Counted from the stretch's first letter, positions 7,574 through 14,540 are shown. The stretch is 21,036 nt of DNA from an uncultured Blautia sp. (GCF_947654165.1 NZ_CANTKB010000044.1:1-21036); one strand, 5' to 3'. A program made the numbers and translations. Notes: generated by a model not told the origin, from the sequence alone.

Positions 7574-7867
7574 AGGCCAAATTTCACAATTTCTTCATTC
7601 CAACCTACTTTTTGTGGCTCCAATAGGTTGTATTACATGTTTTTCTCATATGGACCTACTTTTTTCTGACCTCGATAGGCTAAATTACAAGCTTTTCACT
7701 TTCCAACTTATTTTTCTCTCTTACAATATAGGCCAAATTTAGAGAATCTTGCTCAGCAGCCTATGTTACACCAAAATAAGTAGGTGTGATTTCAGCTTTT
7801 AAAAAAAACCACCTATTCGTGCCTGAAAAATGTAGGCTAAAAATCACAAAATAACATTTTTAACCGA
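7573..7867. repeat. Array of six TAGG-N27-CCTA units, 52-bp period
   Basis: TAGG starts at 7573, 7624, 7676, 7729, 7781 and 7833 (steps 51, 52, 53, 52, 52). In every unit the partner CCTA (CTTA in unit 3, CCGA in unit 6) begins exactly 31 bases later, at 7604, 7655, 7707, 7760, 7812 and 7864. The gaps from CCTA to the next TAGG are 20, 21, 22, 21 and 21. Conserved context is TAGGCYAAATT on the left and CCAACCTACTTTTT on the right; unit 5 fits better in reverse orientation. The interiors differ, and no gene covers the array. TAGG and CCTA are reverse complements, so every unit is palindromic at its edges. Function unknown. Confidence 0.85.
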
Positions 7868-8000
7868 AAAAACATCGGAACAGGGTTTTACCAAAAAGGA
7901 TTGGGCTTTAGAAGAGCGGATTCGCAATGATAAGATTGATTTAGATGAATTTAGCGATGAACTGAAGGAAACTATTCGTTTGATTATAAAATGTGAATAG
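7836..8000 (+). pseudogene. 3' remnant of a plus-strand gene
   Basis: An open frame without a start codon ends at TAG 7998-8000. Its last part reads like a real acidic helical protein tail: GFTKKDWALEERIRNDKIDL then DEFSDELKETIRLIIKCE. The first codons run through the last repeat unit, up to a TAG at 7833-7835, so the true gene head has been lost. A strong terminator follows 34 bases after the stop, which supports a formerly functional plus-strand gene. Family not recognised. Confidence 0.5.
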
Positions 8001-8033
8001 CAATCGAGGTATGTGTTTGCGGATACATACTTG

Positions 8034-8063
8034 GAGGAGCCGGAGAAATCTGGCTCCTCTTTT
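8034..8063 (+). terminator. Strong intrinsic terminator after the plus-strand gene remnant
   Basis: GAGGAGCCGGA (8034-8044) pairs with TCTGGCTCCTC (8049-8059) with one G-T, around a GAAA loop, followed by TTTT. It works in the plus direction only; the reverse direction lacks a T-run. Confidence 0.85.
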
Positions 8064-8091
8064 GATATATCATGTTTGCTATTTTAAAAAA

Positions 8092-9123
8092 TTATATCAG
8101 CATAAAGGATTCTGCCTCAAACTGTTTGACATAAAACACGATACGCCATTCTACCTCCTCCTGAACTTCCTCAAAGTGTAGGGAAGAATATACTCTATGC
8201 AGTTTTCCACGACGGGCCGCTCCCGGCAAAATTGCAACAGGTTCATCTATACCGCCGATTACAGTCACACTACACACCCCTTTGGAAACAGGTTCCAAAG
8301 AATCTTCGTCTGATAGAATCTCCATAGGCTTATCTCCCTCATGACAGTCAAAAATTGTAATACTGTCATCAGGTTCTGGAGACATTGTGTAGCTCATTTC
8401 CACATAGTGTCTCGGATAGAGCCATCGTTCAGAATCAAATCCTTTTTCAGAAATGAACTGCTGTCCTATTTCCTGTACCGTCAGCGTATATTTCATCCCA
8501 CTGACAGGATGAACAAATGGGAACGTATCTCCTGGTTTGTGAATTTTAAAATGTGGTCCCGGTATTTGCCCCGGTATCTGTTCCATTGTAAGAAAAAGTT
8601 TCTTAATTTCCGGCCGACGGCTGCCTGCCCACAAAAAGGCTTTTCTGTAAACAACCCATCCAAAGGATTGATCCAATCCATAATATTCTATAACTGCTTT
8701 TACTTCCGATTCCTGAAAACTTCTCTCCGGCAGGCATGGATAAAAACTCAAACTACATCCATGAGACATCCTCAGTGTATTCCCGTTTAACTCTATGCGT
8801 GGGCGAAAATCCAGGCAAAGTGGATTTTCTATTTCCATTTGCATTTGCTGCTCTTTGTTAAAATTTTCATAGGAATCATTCTCCAGACTCAAATTCCACT
8901 TCTCCATGAAGCTGCGAATCCTTTCTACAGAAACCTGCATGCAAAAATCAATAACAAGCCCTTTGCCACAGGAGTATGCAGCAGGAACAATCCAATGATG
9001 CCCTGCCCAGTCAAATTCTTTATCGATTCTGATTTCTTTTCCTGCATGGTCTCTGCTGTGATGCCCCCAGAAGTTCCCTTCAAAATAAACCTTCCAAGAA
9101 GATTTTCCGTATTTTTTATCCAT
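8092..9123 (-). CDS. Conserved-looking hypothetical protein, 343 aa
   Basis: I do not recognise a family. The protein is soluble-looking, without signal peptide or membrane segment, and rich in aromatic residues. Features: an N-terminal FEGNFWGHHSRDHAGKEI and FDWAGHHWIVPAAYSCGKG segment with several histidines, a central RPEIKKLFLTMEQIPGQIPG stretch, and a C-terminal VEWRIVFYVKQFEAE. The pattern PFVHPVSGMKYTLTVQEI suggests beta-rich structure. Start: ATG at 9123 with TGGAGA eight bases upstream. It begins 29 bp after the acetyltransferase stop, so the two probably share a transcript from the promoter at 10235. The intact frame and ribosome site make it a real gene; the role is unknown. Confidence 0.8.
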   Translation of the reverse strand: MDKKYGKSSWKVYFEGNFWGHHSRDHAGKEIRIDKEFDWAGHHWIVPAAYSCGKGLVIDFCMQVSVERIRSFMEKWNLSLENDSYENFNKEQQMQMEIENPLCLDFRPRIELNGNTLRMSHGCSLSFYPCLPERSFQESEVKAVIEYYGLDQSFGWVVYRKAFLWAGSRRPEIKKLFLTMEQIPGQIPGPHFKIHKPGDTFPFVHPVSGMKYTLTVQEIGQQFISEKGFDSERWLYPRHYVEMSYTMSPEPDDSITIFDCHEGDKPMEILSDEDSLEPVSKGVCSVTVIGGIDEPVAILPGAARRGKLHRVYSSLHFEEVQEEVEWRIVFYVKQFEAESFMLI

Positions 9124-9152
9124 TTGATTTTCTCCATATACTTCTTGCCATA

Positions 9153-10202
9153 TTACATTTCTGCCAATTCAAAAACACCTCCGTCAAACACAATATCCTT
9201 TCCTTCCTTATCTTTGTAAAAGGATACTTTTTCTGTATCCACTTGTTGAAATCCCAAGGATGCCAGCAAGGAAACCGACGGTACATTTTTCATTGCAGTA
9301 CCGGCTGTAAATTTTGTGATACTATACTTTTTCAGATAAGAAAAAAGTGCTTTAAGACTTTCTTTCGCATAGCCCTTCCCATGGTAAGCTGAGTGAAAAC
9401 AATATCCTGTCTCATACCCTTCTTCTCTGGCATTTAAGGAAATATATCCTATCACCTTTTCTTCCCTGCATACAGCAAAAAACATATGCTCTAATCCTTT
9501 CGATGTCTCTTCCCATCTGGCTATCCGTGCACGGACATCGTTTTCTTCGGTACTATGTGGAATGTCATATTTTGAAAACTCAGAAGCATTAAAATCCTCC
9601 CAAATCTCTTTGATTGTCTTCCAGTCCTGTTTTTTTATTGGCCTGAGCAGCAGCCGGTCCGTTTTTATCGGTGATGCTGTTTCTATCCAGTATCTTTGCT
9701 GGATATTCCCGTCAGGATTTACCACTTCGTTTTCCAGAATACCTCCATTTTTGATAATGGATTTTGCAGAACCGGTATTCGTCTTGTCGCAGGTAATCAA
9801 AACTTTATGAATCCCCAGTTTTCTACACTCTTCCACCCCTAATGCAATCATCTTCGTGGCATAGCCTTTTCTTCTCTCACTTGGTCGAACTCCATCCCCA
9901 ATATGACCTCCATATTTTAATAAATAATCATTTAACTCATGCCTGATATTAATTGCCCCTACTACTACATTCCGCTCTTCATCCAGGCAAAAGTAGGTTG
10001 AATCCGGCACCAATCCTTCTTTTGGTGTTACAACATCAAGATGCTTTTTGTAATACTCAAAGTCATGATAATCATTTTTAAAAATAGACCAGGGAGAGGT
10101 ATTTGCTTCCGGATGTTCCTTGTTATAGGCAATCCATTCCTCTAGCATTTCGATAATCTGTTTCTGGTATTCTGTTGATGGTTTTATCAATCTCAGTGAC
10201 AT
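9153..10202 (-). CDS. Tandem-domain GNAT acetyltransferase
   Basis: 349 aa with two GNAT folds. The first (about 1-175) has an acetyl-CoA loop region VRPSERRKGYATKMIALGVEEC and the following GIHKVLITCDKTNTGSAKSIIKNGGI. The second (about 180-349) begins TDRLLLRPIKKQDW, typical of RimJ/RimL-type GNAT proteins, and has AYHGKGYAKESLKALFSYL and NVPSVSLLASLGFQ. Members transfer acetyl groups from acetyl-CoA to amines on metabolites, peptides or drugs; the substrate is not predictable. Start: ATG at 10202, chosen over a slightly longer frame because AGGAGG lies eight bases upstream of it. A strong promoter sits just upstream. It is probably cotranscribed with the downstream 343-aa protein gene. Confidence 0.88.
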   Translation of the reverse strand: MSLRLIKPSTEYQKQIIEMLEEWIAYNKEHPEANTSPWSIFKNDYHDFEYYKKHLDVVTPKEGLVPDSTYFCLDEERNVVVGAINIRHELNDYLLKYGGHIGDGVRPSERRKGYATKMIALGVEECRKLGIHKVLITCDKTNTGSAKSIIKNGGILENEVVNPDGNIQQRYWIETASPIKTDRLLLRPIKKQDWKTIKEIWEDFNASEFSKYDIPHSTEENDVRARIARWEETSKGLEHMFFAVCREEKVIGYISLNAREEGYETGYCFHSAYHGKGYAKESLKALFSYLKKYSITKFTAGTAMKNVPSVSLLASLGFQQVDTEKVSFYKDKEGKDIVFDGGVFELAEM

Positions 10203-10234
10203 GCTGTCTTCCTCCTTGGGCACACTTTTTCTGC

Positions 10235-10262
10235 ATTATACTACATTTGTAAAGCAAGTCAA
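10235..10262 (-). promoter_or_regulatory. Promoter of the GNAT gene with a BlaI/CopY-like palindrome
   Basis: On the minus strand TTGACT (10257-10262), a 16-base spacer and TATAAT (10235-10240). The spacer contains TACAAATGTA (10242-10251), which fits the TACAnnTGTA core recognised by BlaI/MecI/CopY-family repressors. Binding there would block RNA polymerase. The promoter is strong evidence; the operator role is inferred from motif only, and no BlaI-type gene is in the window. Confidence 0.75.
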
Positions 10263-10276
10263 TTGTTTTCACTTAA

Positions 10277-10312
10277 AAAGCAGCAGAAATACCATCTTAT
10301 TCCTGCTGCTTT
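10277..10312 (-). terminator. Intrinsic terminator after the 86-aa protein gene
   Basis: AAAGCAGCAG (10277-10286) and CTGCTGCTTT (10303-10312) pair perfectly. On the minus strand the stem is followed by TTTTAAG. It lies 16 bp after the stop of the small gene and isolates it from the GNAT promoter. Confidence 0.8.
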
Positions 10313-10327
10313 CTACCTTCCTATTTT

Positions 10328-10588
10328 CTACAAATGCGGAATCTGTTTTTTCTTATCAGCCAGATATTTCTTCACACCTTCCACATCGGAATATGCAAAG
10401 TGTCGAAGTTCATCTTCCGTAAGCTGCCCCAGTTCTTCCAGATCGTAGCTGCCTGTCACGTAGCAGCTTGGCTTTAACATTTCTTCTGTAAATCCCAGTT
10501 CTTCCATCTGTTCTTTTGAGATATACTGGCTCACCTCGATTTTGTTGCAGGCTTTGCAATGATATACTGTAAAAAGTTCTTTGCTCAT
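10328..10588 (-). CDS. Small acidic hypothetical protein, 86 aa
   Basis: 86 aa. The N-terminus HCKACNKIEVSQYISKEQME holds a single CxxC pair, with a third cysteine at about residue 42, too few for a confident zinc site. The rest is acidic and helical (LTEDELRHFAYSDVEGVKKYLADKK). No family recognised. Start: ATG at 10588 with AAGGAG ten bases upstream. The gene stands alone with its own terminator. Complete frame, good ribosome site and protein-like composition support it as real. Confidence 0.75.
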   Translation of the reverse strand: MSKELFTVYHCKACNKIEVSQYISKEQMEELGFTEEMLKPSCYVTGSYDLEELGQLTEDELRHFAYSDVEGVKKYLADKKKQIPHL

Positions 10589-10664
10589 GATCTTGTTACT
10601 CCTTCTGTGTACGCTTTTCTACCATGTATTTTAATACAATTTTTCTGTTTTGTATAGCTTAGAA

Positions 10665-11150
10665 TTATACGCTCATGAAATACAGGGACACGAAAAGAAA
10701 TACTGCCAGAAGAATCCACAGAATCTTTTTCACTGCCCCTTCTGCTTCTTTGCTAATCTGCCGGTTTCGCAATTTATAAGGCAGCAAAAAAGTAAGTAAT
10801 ACGCAAATACAGAAAATCCCAATGTCCACCCACAAAATACTTTTTCCGCTAAAAGCCGTATAACCATAAAACAACAGCTGCATGGCCAAAAGTCCGGCAA
10901 AAAGCCCCAGAAGATTCTTCCCCAAAAGCCCAGGCATGGTCTTTCCCATTGCCTTTTGTTCTATGAGCATGTATGCCAATGCAGGAAAAAACAATAATTT
11001 CAAATGTTCCCACACACTTTCGTTCACAGGAGAAAACAGCCCGACCAGCATAGATTCATATGACCATTGGTAAAAGAAATGACTCAGTGTTCCTAAAACA
11101 AGCGTCCATAAAATCCCTATTCCCGTTATCTTCTTATATCTTTTCTTCAT
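10665..11150 (-). CDS. DUF6512-like small integral membrane protein
   Basis: 161 aa from the ATG at 11150; a longer in-frame ORF exists but its extension is not protein-like. Five or so hydrophobic segments are visible: ITGIGILWTLVLGTLSHFFY (about 8-27), LLFFPALAYMLI (about 53-64), LLGLFAGLLAMQLLFYGYTA, ILWVDIGIFCICVLLTFLLP and ILWILLAVFLFVSLYF. The loop LFSPVNESVWEHLKL is the conserved signature I associate with the DUF6512 family, which has no known function. Likely in the cytoplasmic membrane. A GAGGG/AGGA ribosome site precedes the start. It is divergent from proC. Confidence 0.8.
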   Translation of the reverse strand: MKKRYKKITGIGILWTLVLGTLSHFFYQWSYESMLVGLFSPVNESVWEHLKLLFFPALAYMLIEQKAMGKTMPGLLGKNLLGLFAGLLAMQLLFYGYTAFSGKSILWVDIGIFCICVLLTFLLPYKLRNRQISKEAEGAVKKILWILLAVFLFVSLYFMSV

Positions 11151-11213
11151 AAGTCCTATCCCTCTCTTTCCCTGATTAGTATATGTCTGCCAAAGATTTT
11201 CTATAGACATTGC

Positions 11214-11242
11214 TTGCCAAAACTTCAAAAAAGATTCATAAT
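11214..11242 (+). promoter_or_regulatory. Candidate promoter of proC
   Basis: TTGCCA (11214-11219), a 17-base spacer and CATAAT (11237-11242), 34 bp before the chosen start codon. Spacing is ideal and both boxes have four or five consensus positions. Confidence 0.6.
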
Positions 11243-11275
11243 GATAAAAAATACATTACAGGAGGACTACATTTC

Positions 11276-12070
11276 ATGAAATTAGGATTTATCGGATGCG
11301 GCAACATGGCTTCCGCCATCATCGGCGGCATCCTTGAAAACAACCTTGTAAAAAAAGAGGATATTCTGGCATCTGTCAGATCAGACACTTCTGCCAAAAG
11401 AGTCCGGGAAACGCTTGGCATTTCCTGCTCCACAGATAACCTTGCGGTTGCTGAACAGGCAGATTATCTGTTCTTAGCCGTAAAACCACAGTTTTGTGCT
11501 CAGGTGGCAGCCCAGATCAAAGAAATTCTTCCAAAAAATCAGGTGATCATTTCCATTATTGCCGGAAAAAACCTTTCCTGGTTGAAAGAACAGTTGGGAG
11601 AAGAGAAAAAAATCATCCGTACCATGCCGAATACACCTGCTCTGGTAGGGGAGGGCATTACCGGTGTTTGCCCTGACTCTCTGGTTTCCCAGGAAGAAAT
11701 CCAGCAGGTGCTCACCATTCTTCGCTCCTGCGGACGGGCTGATGTAGTGACAGAGCCCATTCTGGACATTGTAGGTGCCGTAAGCGGAAGTTCCCCTGCT
11801 TTTGTTTTTATGTTCATCGAAGCACTGGCAGACGGTGCCGTGGCTGAAGGAATGCCGCGAAAACAGGCCTACGAATTCGCAGCCCAGGCAGTTCTGGGAA
11901 GTGCAAAAATGGTATTAGACACCGGAAAACATCCCGGAGAACTCAAAGACATGGTCTGCTCCCCTGCCGGAACCACCATTGAAGGTGTAAATACCCTGGA
12001 AAAAGAGGGCATGCGAAGTGCTGTTATGGATGCTGTGAGAGCCTGCATTGCCAAAACAAAAAAATTGTAG
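11276..12070 (+). CDS. proC: Pyrroline-5-carboxylate reductase (proline biosynthesis)
   Basis: 264 aa, the usual family length. It reduces 1-pyrroline-5-carboxylate to L-proline with NAD(P)H in the cytoplasm, the last step of proline synthesis. The N-terminal Rossmann motif GFIGCGNMASAIIGGIL (residues 4-20) binds the cofactor. IIRTMPNTPALVGEGITG (about 115-132) and AVSGSSPAFVFMFIEALADG (about 164-183) match the conserved substrate region. The C-terminal helical domain ends with the signature LKDMVCSPAGTTIEGV. Start: ATG at 11276 with AGGAGG ten bases upstream, preferred over a longer frame that begins inside the promoter. No terminator is evident before the rbsR promoter, so some readthrough into rbsR is possible. 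Confidence 0.95.
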   Translation: MKLGFIGCGNMASAIIGGILENNLVKKEDILASVRSDTSAKRVRETLGISCSTDNLAVAEQADYLFLAVKPQFCAQVAAQIKEILPKNQVIISIIAGKNLSWLKEQLGEEKKIIRTMPNTPALVGEGITGVCPDSLVSQEEIQQVLTILRSCGRADVVTEPILDIVGAVSGSSPAFVFMFIEALADGAVAEGMPRKQAYEFAAQAVLGSAKMVLDTGKHPGELKDMVCSPAGTTIEGVNTLEKEGMRSAVMDAVRACIAKTKKL

Positions 12071-12092
12071 GCTTTGGCTTTTCCATCCGGGA

Positions 12093-12121
12093 TTGACTGT
12101 TTCCGCTCCAAATGGTATGAT
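12093..12121 (+). promoter_or_regulatory. Promoter of rbsR
   Basis: TTGACT (12093-12098), a 17-base spacer and TATGAT (12116-12121). Transcription should start near 12128, directly before the operator at 12132, the same geometry as the ribose operon promoter. Confidence 0.8.
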
Positions 12122-12131
12122 TGTTAAAAAT

Positions 12132-12143
12132 GAAACGGGTTTC
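12132..12143 (+). promoter_or_regulatory. RbsR operator in front of its own gene
   Basis: GAAACGGGTTTC, identical in the sense direction to the two sites in front of rbsK. It begins 10 bases after the -10 box, so bound repressor would block initiation. This supports autoregulation. Confidence 0.8.
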
Positions 12144-12166
12144 TCCCGTAGATTGGAGTGTATCAA

Positions 12167-13150
12167 TTGATTAGTATCCGAGACGTAGCAAAACTGGCCG
12201 GAGTTTCTCCTGCCACTGTATCAAGAGTTATGAACGATACTGCAAATGTAAATGAAGAAAAGAAGCAGCGTGTCTTACAGGTTATTGAAGAAACCGGATT
12301 CAAGCCCAATGAGGCTGCACGCTCTTTATATAAGAAATCCGCACGGATCATCAGCTTGATCGTGCCGAATATCGATAACCCCTTTTTTAATGAAATGGTC
12401 AAAGCCATAGAGGATGAGGTCTACAAACACGATTACCGTCTTACCCTGTGTAATTCCAATAATGATATAGAAAAAGAACTGCACAACATTGAACTGCTCA
12501 CACGGATGAATGCAGACGGTATTATCCTTCTCACCAGCCGGGAAGAACTGGTTCAGAAAATCGATAAATTCAATCTTCCTGTTGTGATGCTGGACCGTGA
12601 ATTGTCCAGTATCCCGGATGTGACCTGCATCGAATCAGACCATTTTGAAGGCGGACGCCTAAGTATGGAACACCTTCTGGCATGCGGCTGCAAAAGCATT
12701 GTAAACATGCGGGGACCACAGAAACTTTCCAGCGGTCGGAAACGATTTGAAGGGTATCTCAGTGTCTGTCAAAAACACCAGATCGTACCACAGTTTATTG
12801 ACTGTAAATATCATTACGAAGATGGATTAAAACAGGCAGAAACACTTCTTCAGAAGTATCCTGACGTAGACGGAATCATTGCCGCAAACGATATGGTAGC
12901 CCTGTCTGTCTACAAAGTTCTCACAAAACACGGAAAAAAAGTCCCTGAAGATGTTCAGCTTATTGGATTTGATAATATCCGCTTCAGCAGCATTATGACT
13001 CCTGCATTGACCACCATCGAGCAGCCGATCAAAGAAATCGGAAGACAGGCAGTTCTGTCCATCATAGATTGTATTGAGAACAGACCTACAAAACAACACT
13101 ATACCTTTGATGTAAAACTCATCTCCCGTCAGACCACACAGTTGCTCTAG
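12167..13150 (+). CDS. rbsR: LacI-family transcriptional regulator, probable ribose repressor
   Basis: 327 aa from a TTG at 12167, preferred because GGAG lies eight bases upstream; a GTG three codons earlier would overlap that site. The N-terminal LacI helix-turn-helix IRDVAKLAGVSPATVSRVMN (about residues 4-23) and hinge region are followed by a periplasmic-binding-like effector domain: ISLIVPNIDNPFFNEMVKAI, DGIILLTSREE, PVVMLDRE, DGIIAANDMVALSVYKVL and LIGFDNIRFSSIMTPALTTIEQP. It is expected to be released from DNA when ribose or a phosphate ester is present. The rbs assignment rests on shared operators with the rbs operon, not on protein sequence alone. It now lies 2.7 kb from the operon end, with a defence remnant between. 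Confidence 0.88.
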   Translation: MISIRDVAKLAGVSPATVSRVMNDTANVNEEKKQRVLQVIEETGFKPNEAARSLYKKSARIISLIVPNIDNPFFNEMVKAIEDEVYKHDYRLTLCNSNNDIEKELHNIELLTRMNADGIILLTSREELVQKIDKFNLPVVMLDRELSSIPDVTCIESDHFEGGRLSMEHLLACGCKSIVNMRGPQKLSSGRKRFEGYLSVCQKHQIVPQFIDCKYHYEDGLKQAETLLQKYPDVDGIIAANDMVALSVYKVLTKHGKKVPEDVQLIGFDNIRFSSIMTPALTTIEQPIKEIGRQAVLSIIDCIENRPTKQHYTFDVKLISRQTTQLL

Positions 13151-13168
13151 TACCCAAAGCGGGGGGAG

Positions 13169-13187
13169 CGGCTAATGCCGATTTTTT
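13169..13187 (+). terminator. Short intrinsic terminator after rbsR
   Basis: CGGC (13169-13172), loop TAAT, GCCG (13177-13180), then ATTTTTT. The stem is only four pairs but GC-only and directly followed by the T-run, 18 bases after the rbsR stop. Confidence 0.6.
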
Positions 13188-13201
13188 CCATTTATAGGAA
13201 T

Positions 13202-13263
13202 AAGGCTCTGTTTTGCAAAGGGACTATCTATTTCCCGACAGTCCCTTTGCAAAACAGAGCCTT
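13202..13263. repeat. Perfect 24-bp inverted repeat with 14-base loop
   Basis: Arms at 13202-13225 (starts AAGGCTCTG, ends GGGACT) and 13240-13263 are perfectly complementary over 24 bases. The loop includes CCCGAC. No T-run follows the stem on either strand except weak ones, and the arms are far longer than a normal terminator. It lies between the rbsR terminator and the Fic remnant island. A palindromic dispersed repeat or MITE-like element, or an insulating hairpin, are possible. Confidence 0.85.
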
Positions 13264-13278
13264 GCCCTAACAATCAAA

Positions 13279-13362
13279 TCAATTTAAAATGTTATCAGTT
13301 TTAACAAAATTATCCATAAAACTATTTTGACCGATTTTTTCTAATTTATTCTCCATAGCCAT
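13279..13362 (-). CDS. Possible 27-aa small ORF after the Fic gene
   Basis: ATG at 13362 (or a second ATG at 13356) opens a frame MAMENKLEKIGQNSFMDNF... ending at TGA 13279-13281. AAGGAG lies upstream at the right distance for the second ATG (eight bases), and the start is about 20 bases after the Fic stop, as in an operon. It could be a genuine small protein or the 5' stub of a lost downstream gene; the 24-bp palindrome begins 16 bp after its stop. Confidence 0.4.
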   Translation of the reverse strand: MAMENKLEKIGQNSFMDNFVKTDNILN

Positions 13363-13382
13363 CGCTCCTTGGAATTTTCTAA

Positions 13383-14498
13383 CTACTTCTTGAATTTGTA
13401 TTTTCCTTTTCCGTGACCGGATACTGGTTCAATAATACCTGCCTGCATCAAATTGGAAAGAAATTTTGAAGCACCTGAACTTTTCAACTCAAGAAGCTCC
13501 ATAACTGCACTTCTTCCAAACACCTCATCAAAGCCAAACTTTTCAAAAAGTCTATGGATATGAACTGTGGTTTTTACTGAGAAATCGCTGCCTTTTTCGG
13601 AAAGTACACTTTCAATATCCACTTTCGGGTTTTGAATATCCACTTTTATATCCCCAATGTCCACTTTTCCTTCATTCAAAAGTCCACTTATGTGAAGATT
13701 TTGATTGTGAAGTTCATTTTTCTCGTCTAAAAGCAAATTTCTGAGAAATGCTTCCAGATACTCTGTTGTTTCGTAAATGCCTTTTTGCAGGTTCGTATAG
13801 TTTGCACGGACAAGTGCATTTCTGAAATACCACGCATTTTCTGCAAAAATATCATTGGTTGCAGAGAACCCAAGTGTCCTCAAATATTTGATGAAGAACA
13901 CCGCCGTTGTTCTTGTATTGCCTTCCCCAAAGATATGGATTTGCCATAGCCTTGAGATGAATACCGCAAGATGATGGATAATCTCATCCATTGAAAGCCC
14001 TTTATAGCTAAAATCTTTCTCCTGCGAAAAATCATATTCAAGTGTAGCTCTCAATTCAGAAGCACTACCGTACATAACAGTTGCTCCATCAAGCACCCAT
14101 TCTTTCTTTGTGATGTTGTAATCTCTAATCTTTCCAGCGTGTTTATAAATCCCCTGAAAGAGTTTGCGGTGGATAGCGATATACTCATTCGGAGAAAACG
14201 AGAACGCCGTTTCAGAAAGAATTTCTGCAATACGAGAGGAAACCTTATCAGCTTCTTCAGTACGCTCATCATCAGACAAATGGGCAGGTTTTCCCTCATA
14301 ATAACTGTCGATAAGGCTCTGTGCTTCTTTCATTGTGATTTTGCCTTCAATATTCTGAATGGCAGTATCAATCAAATATTTAGATGGTTTGAGTCCGTCC
14401 ACCGCCTGAAGTCCGATTGCCGTACTCCAAGCATAACCCTTATGAGCTTTATCCGGTTCAGACTCCCTCAAATATTCCTTAAACGGGTCTTTTTCCAT
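13383..14498 (-). CDS. Fic-domain protein with N-terminal VbhA-like antitoxin segment and C-terminal winged helix
   Basis: 371 aa. Fic enzymes transfer AMP or another phosphate-containing group from a nucleotide to a target protein hydroxyl. The active-site motif HIFGEGNTR at residues 188-196 fits HxFxxGNxR: catalytic His188, Mg-binding Glu192, anion-hole Gly193-Asn194 and Arg196. Residues about 36-70 (AIQNIEGKITMKEAQSLIDS) resemble the VbhA antitoxin fold. Glu51-Gly52 would be the inhibitory pair, though Ile47 stands at the usual Ser/Thr position of SxxxE. The C-terminus (about 310-371) looks like a winged helix. Start: ATG at 14498 with GAGGT seven bases upstream. The Fic core is uninterrupted, unlike its neighbours. 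Fic genes of this kind often sit in type I restriction loci, which agrees with the hsdR remnant nearby. Confidence 0.88.
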   Translation of the reverse strand: MEKDPFKEYLRESEPDKAHKGYAWSTAIGLQAVDGLKPSKYLIDTAIQNIEGKITMKEAQSLIDSYYEGKPAHLSDDERTEEADKVSSRIAEILSETAFSFSPNEYIAIHRKLFQGIYKHAGKIRDYNITKKEWVLDGATVMYGSASELRATLEYDFSQEKDFSYKGLSMDEIIHHLAVFISRLWQIHIFGEGNTRTTAVFFIKYLRTLGFSATNDIFAENAWYFRNALVRANYTNLQKGIYETTEYLEAFLRNLLLDEKNELHNQNLHISGLLNEGKVDIGDIKVDIQNPKVDIESVLSEKGSDFSVKTTVHIHRLFEKFGFDEVFGRSAVMELLELKSSGASKFLSNLMQAGIIEPVSGHGKGKYKFKK

Positions 14499-14540
14499 AT
14501 CCACTACCTCGCTTCATAGTCTTATAATTCAATCTTGCCC

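Noticed and set aside
7573..7867. Possible CRISPR array
   Set aside because: The period is regular, but the conserved parts are short half-sites with many changes between units, the constant distance spans the variable part, one unit is inverted, and no cas gene is nearby.
12158..12166. GTG start of rbsR at 12158
   Set aside because: It would overlap the GGAG ribosome site; the TTG at 12167 has the proper spacing and the usual N-terminal length for LacI proteins.
13202..13263. Simple terminator of rbsR
   Set aside because: There is no T-run after the stem in the plus direction, and a shorter GC hairpin with a T-run already follows rbsR at 13169-13187.
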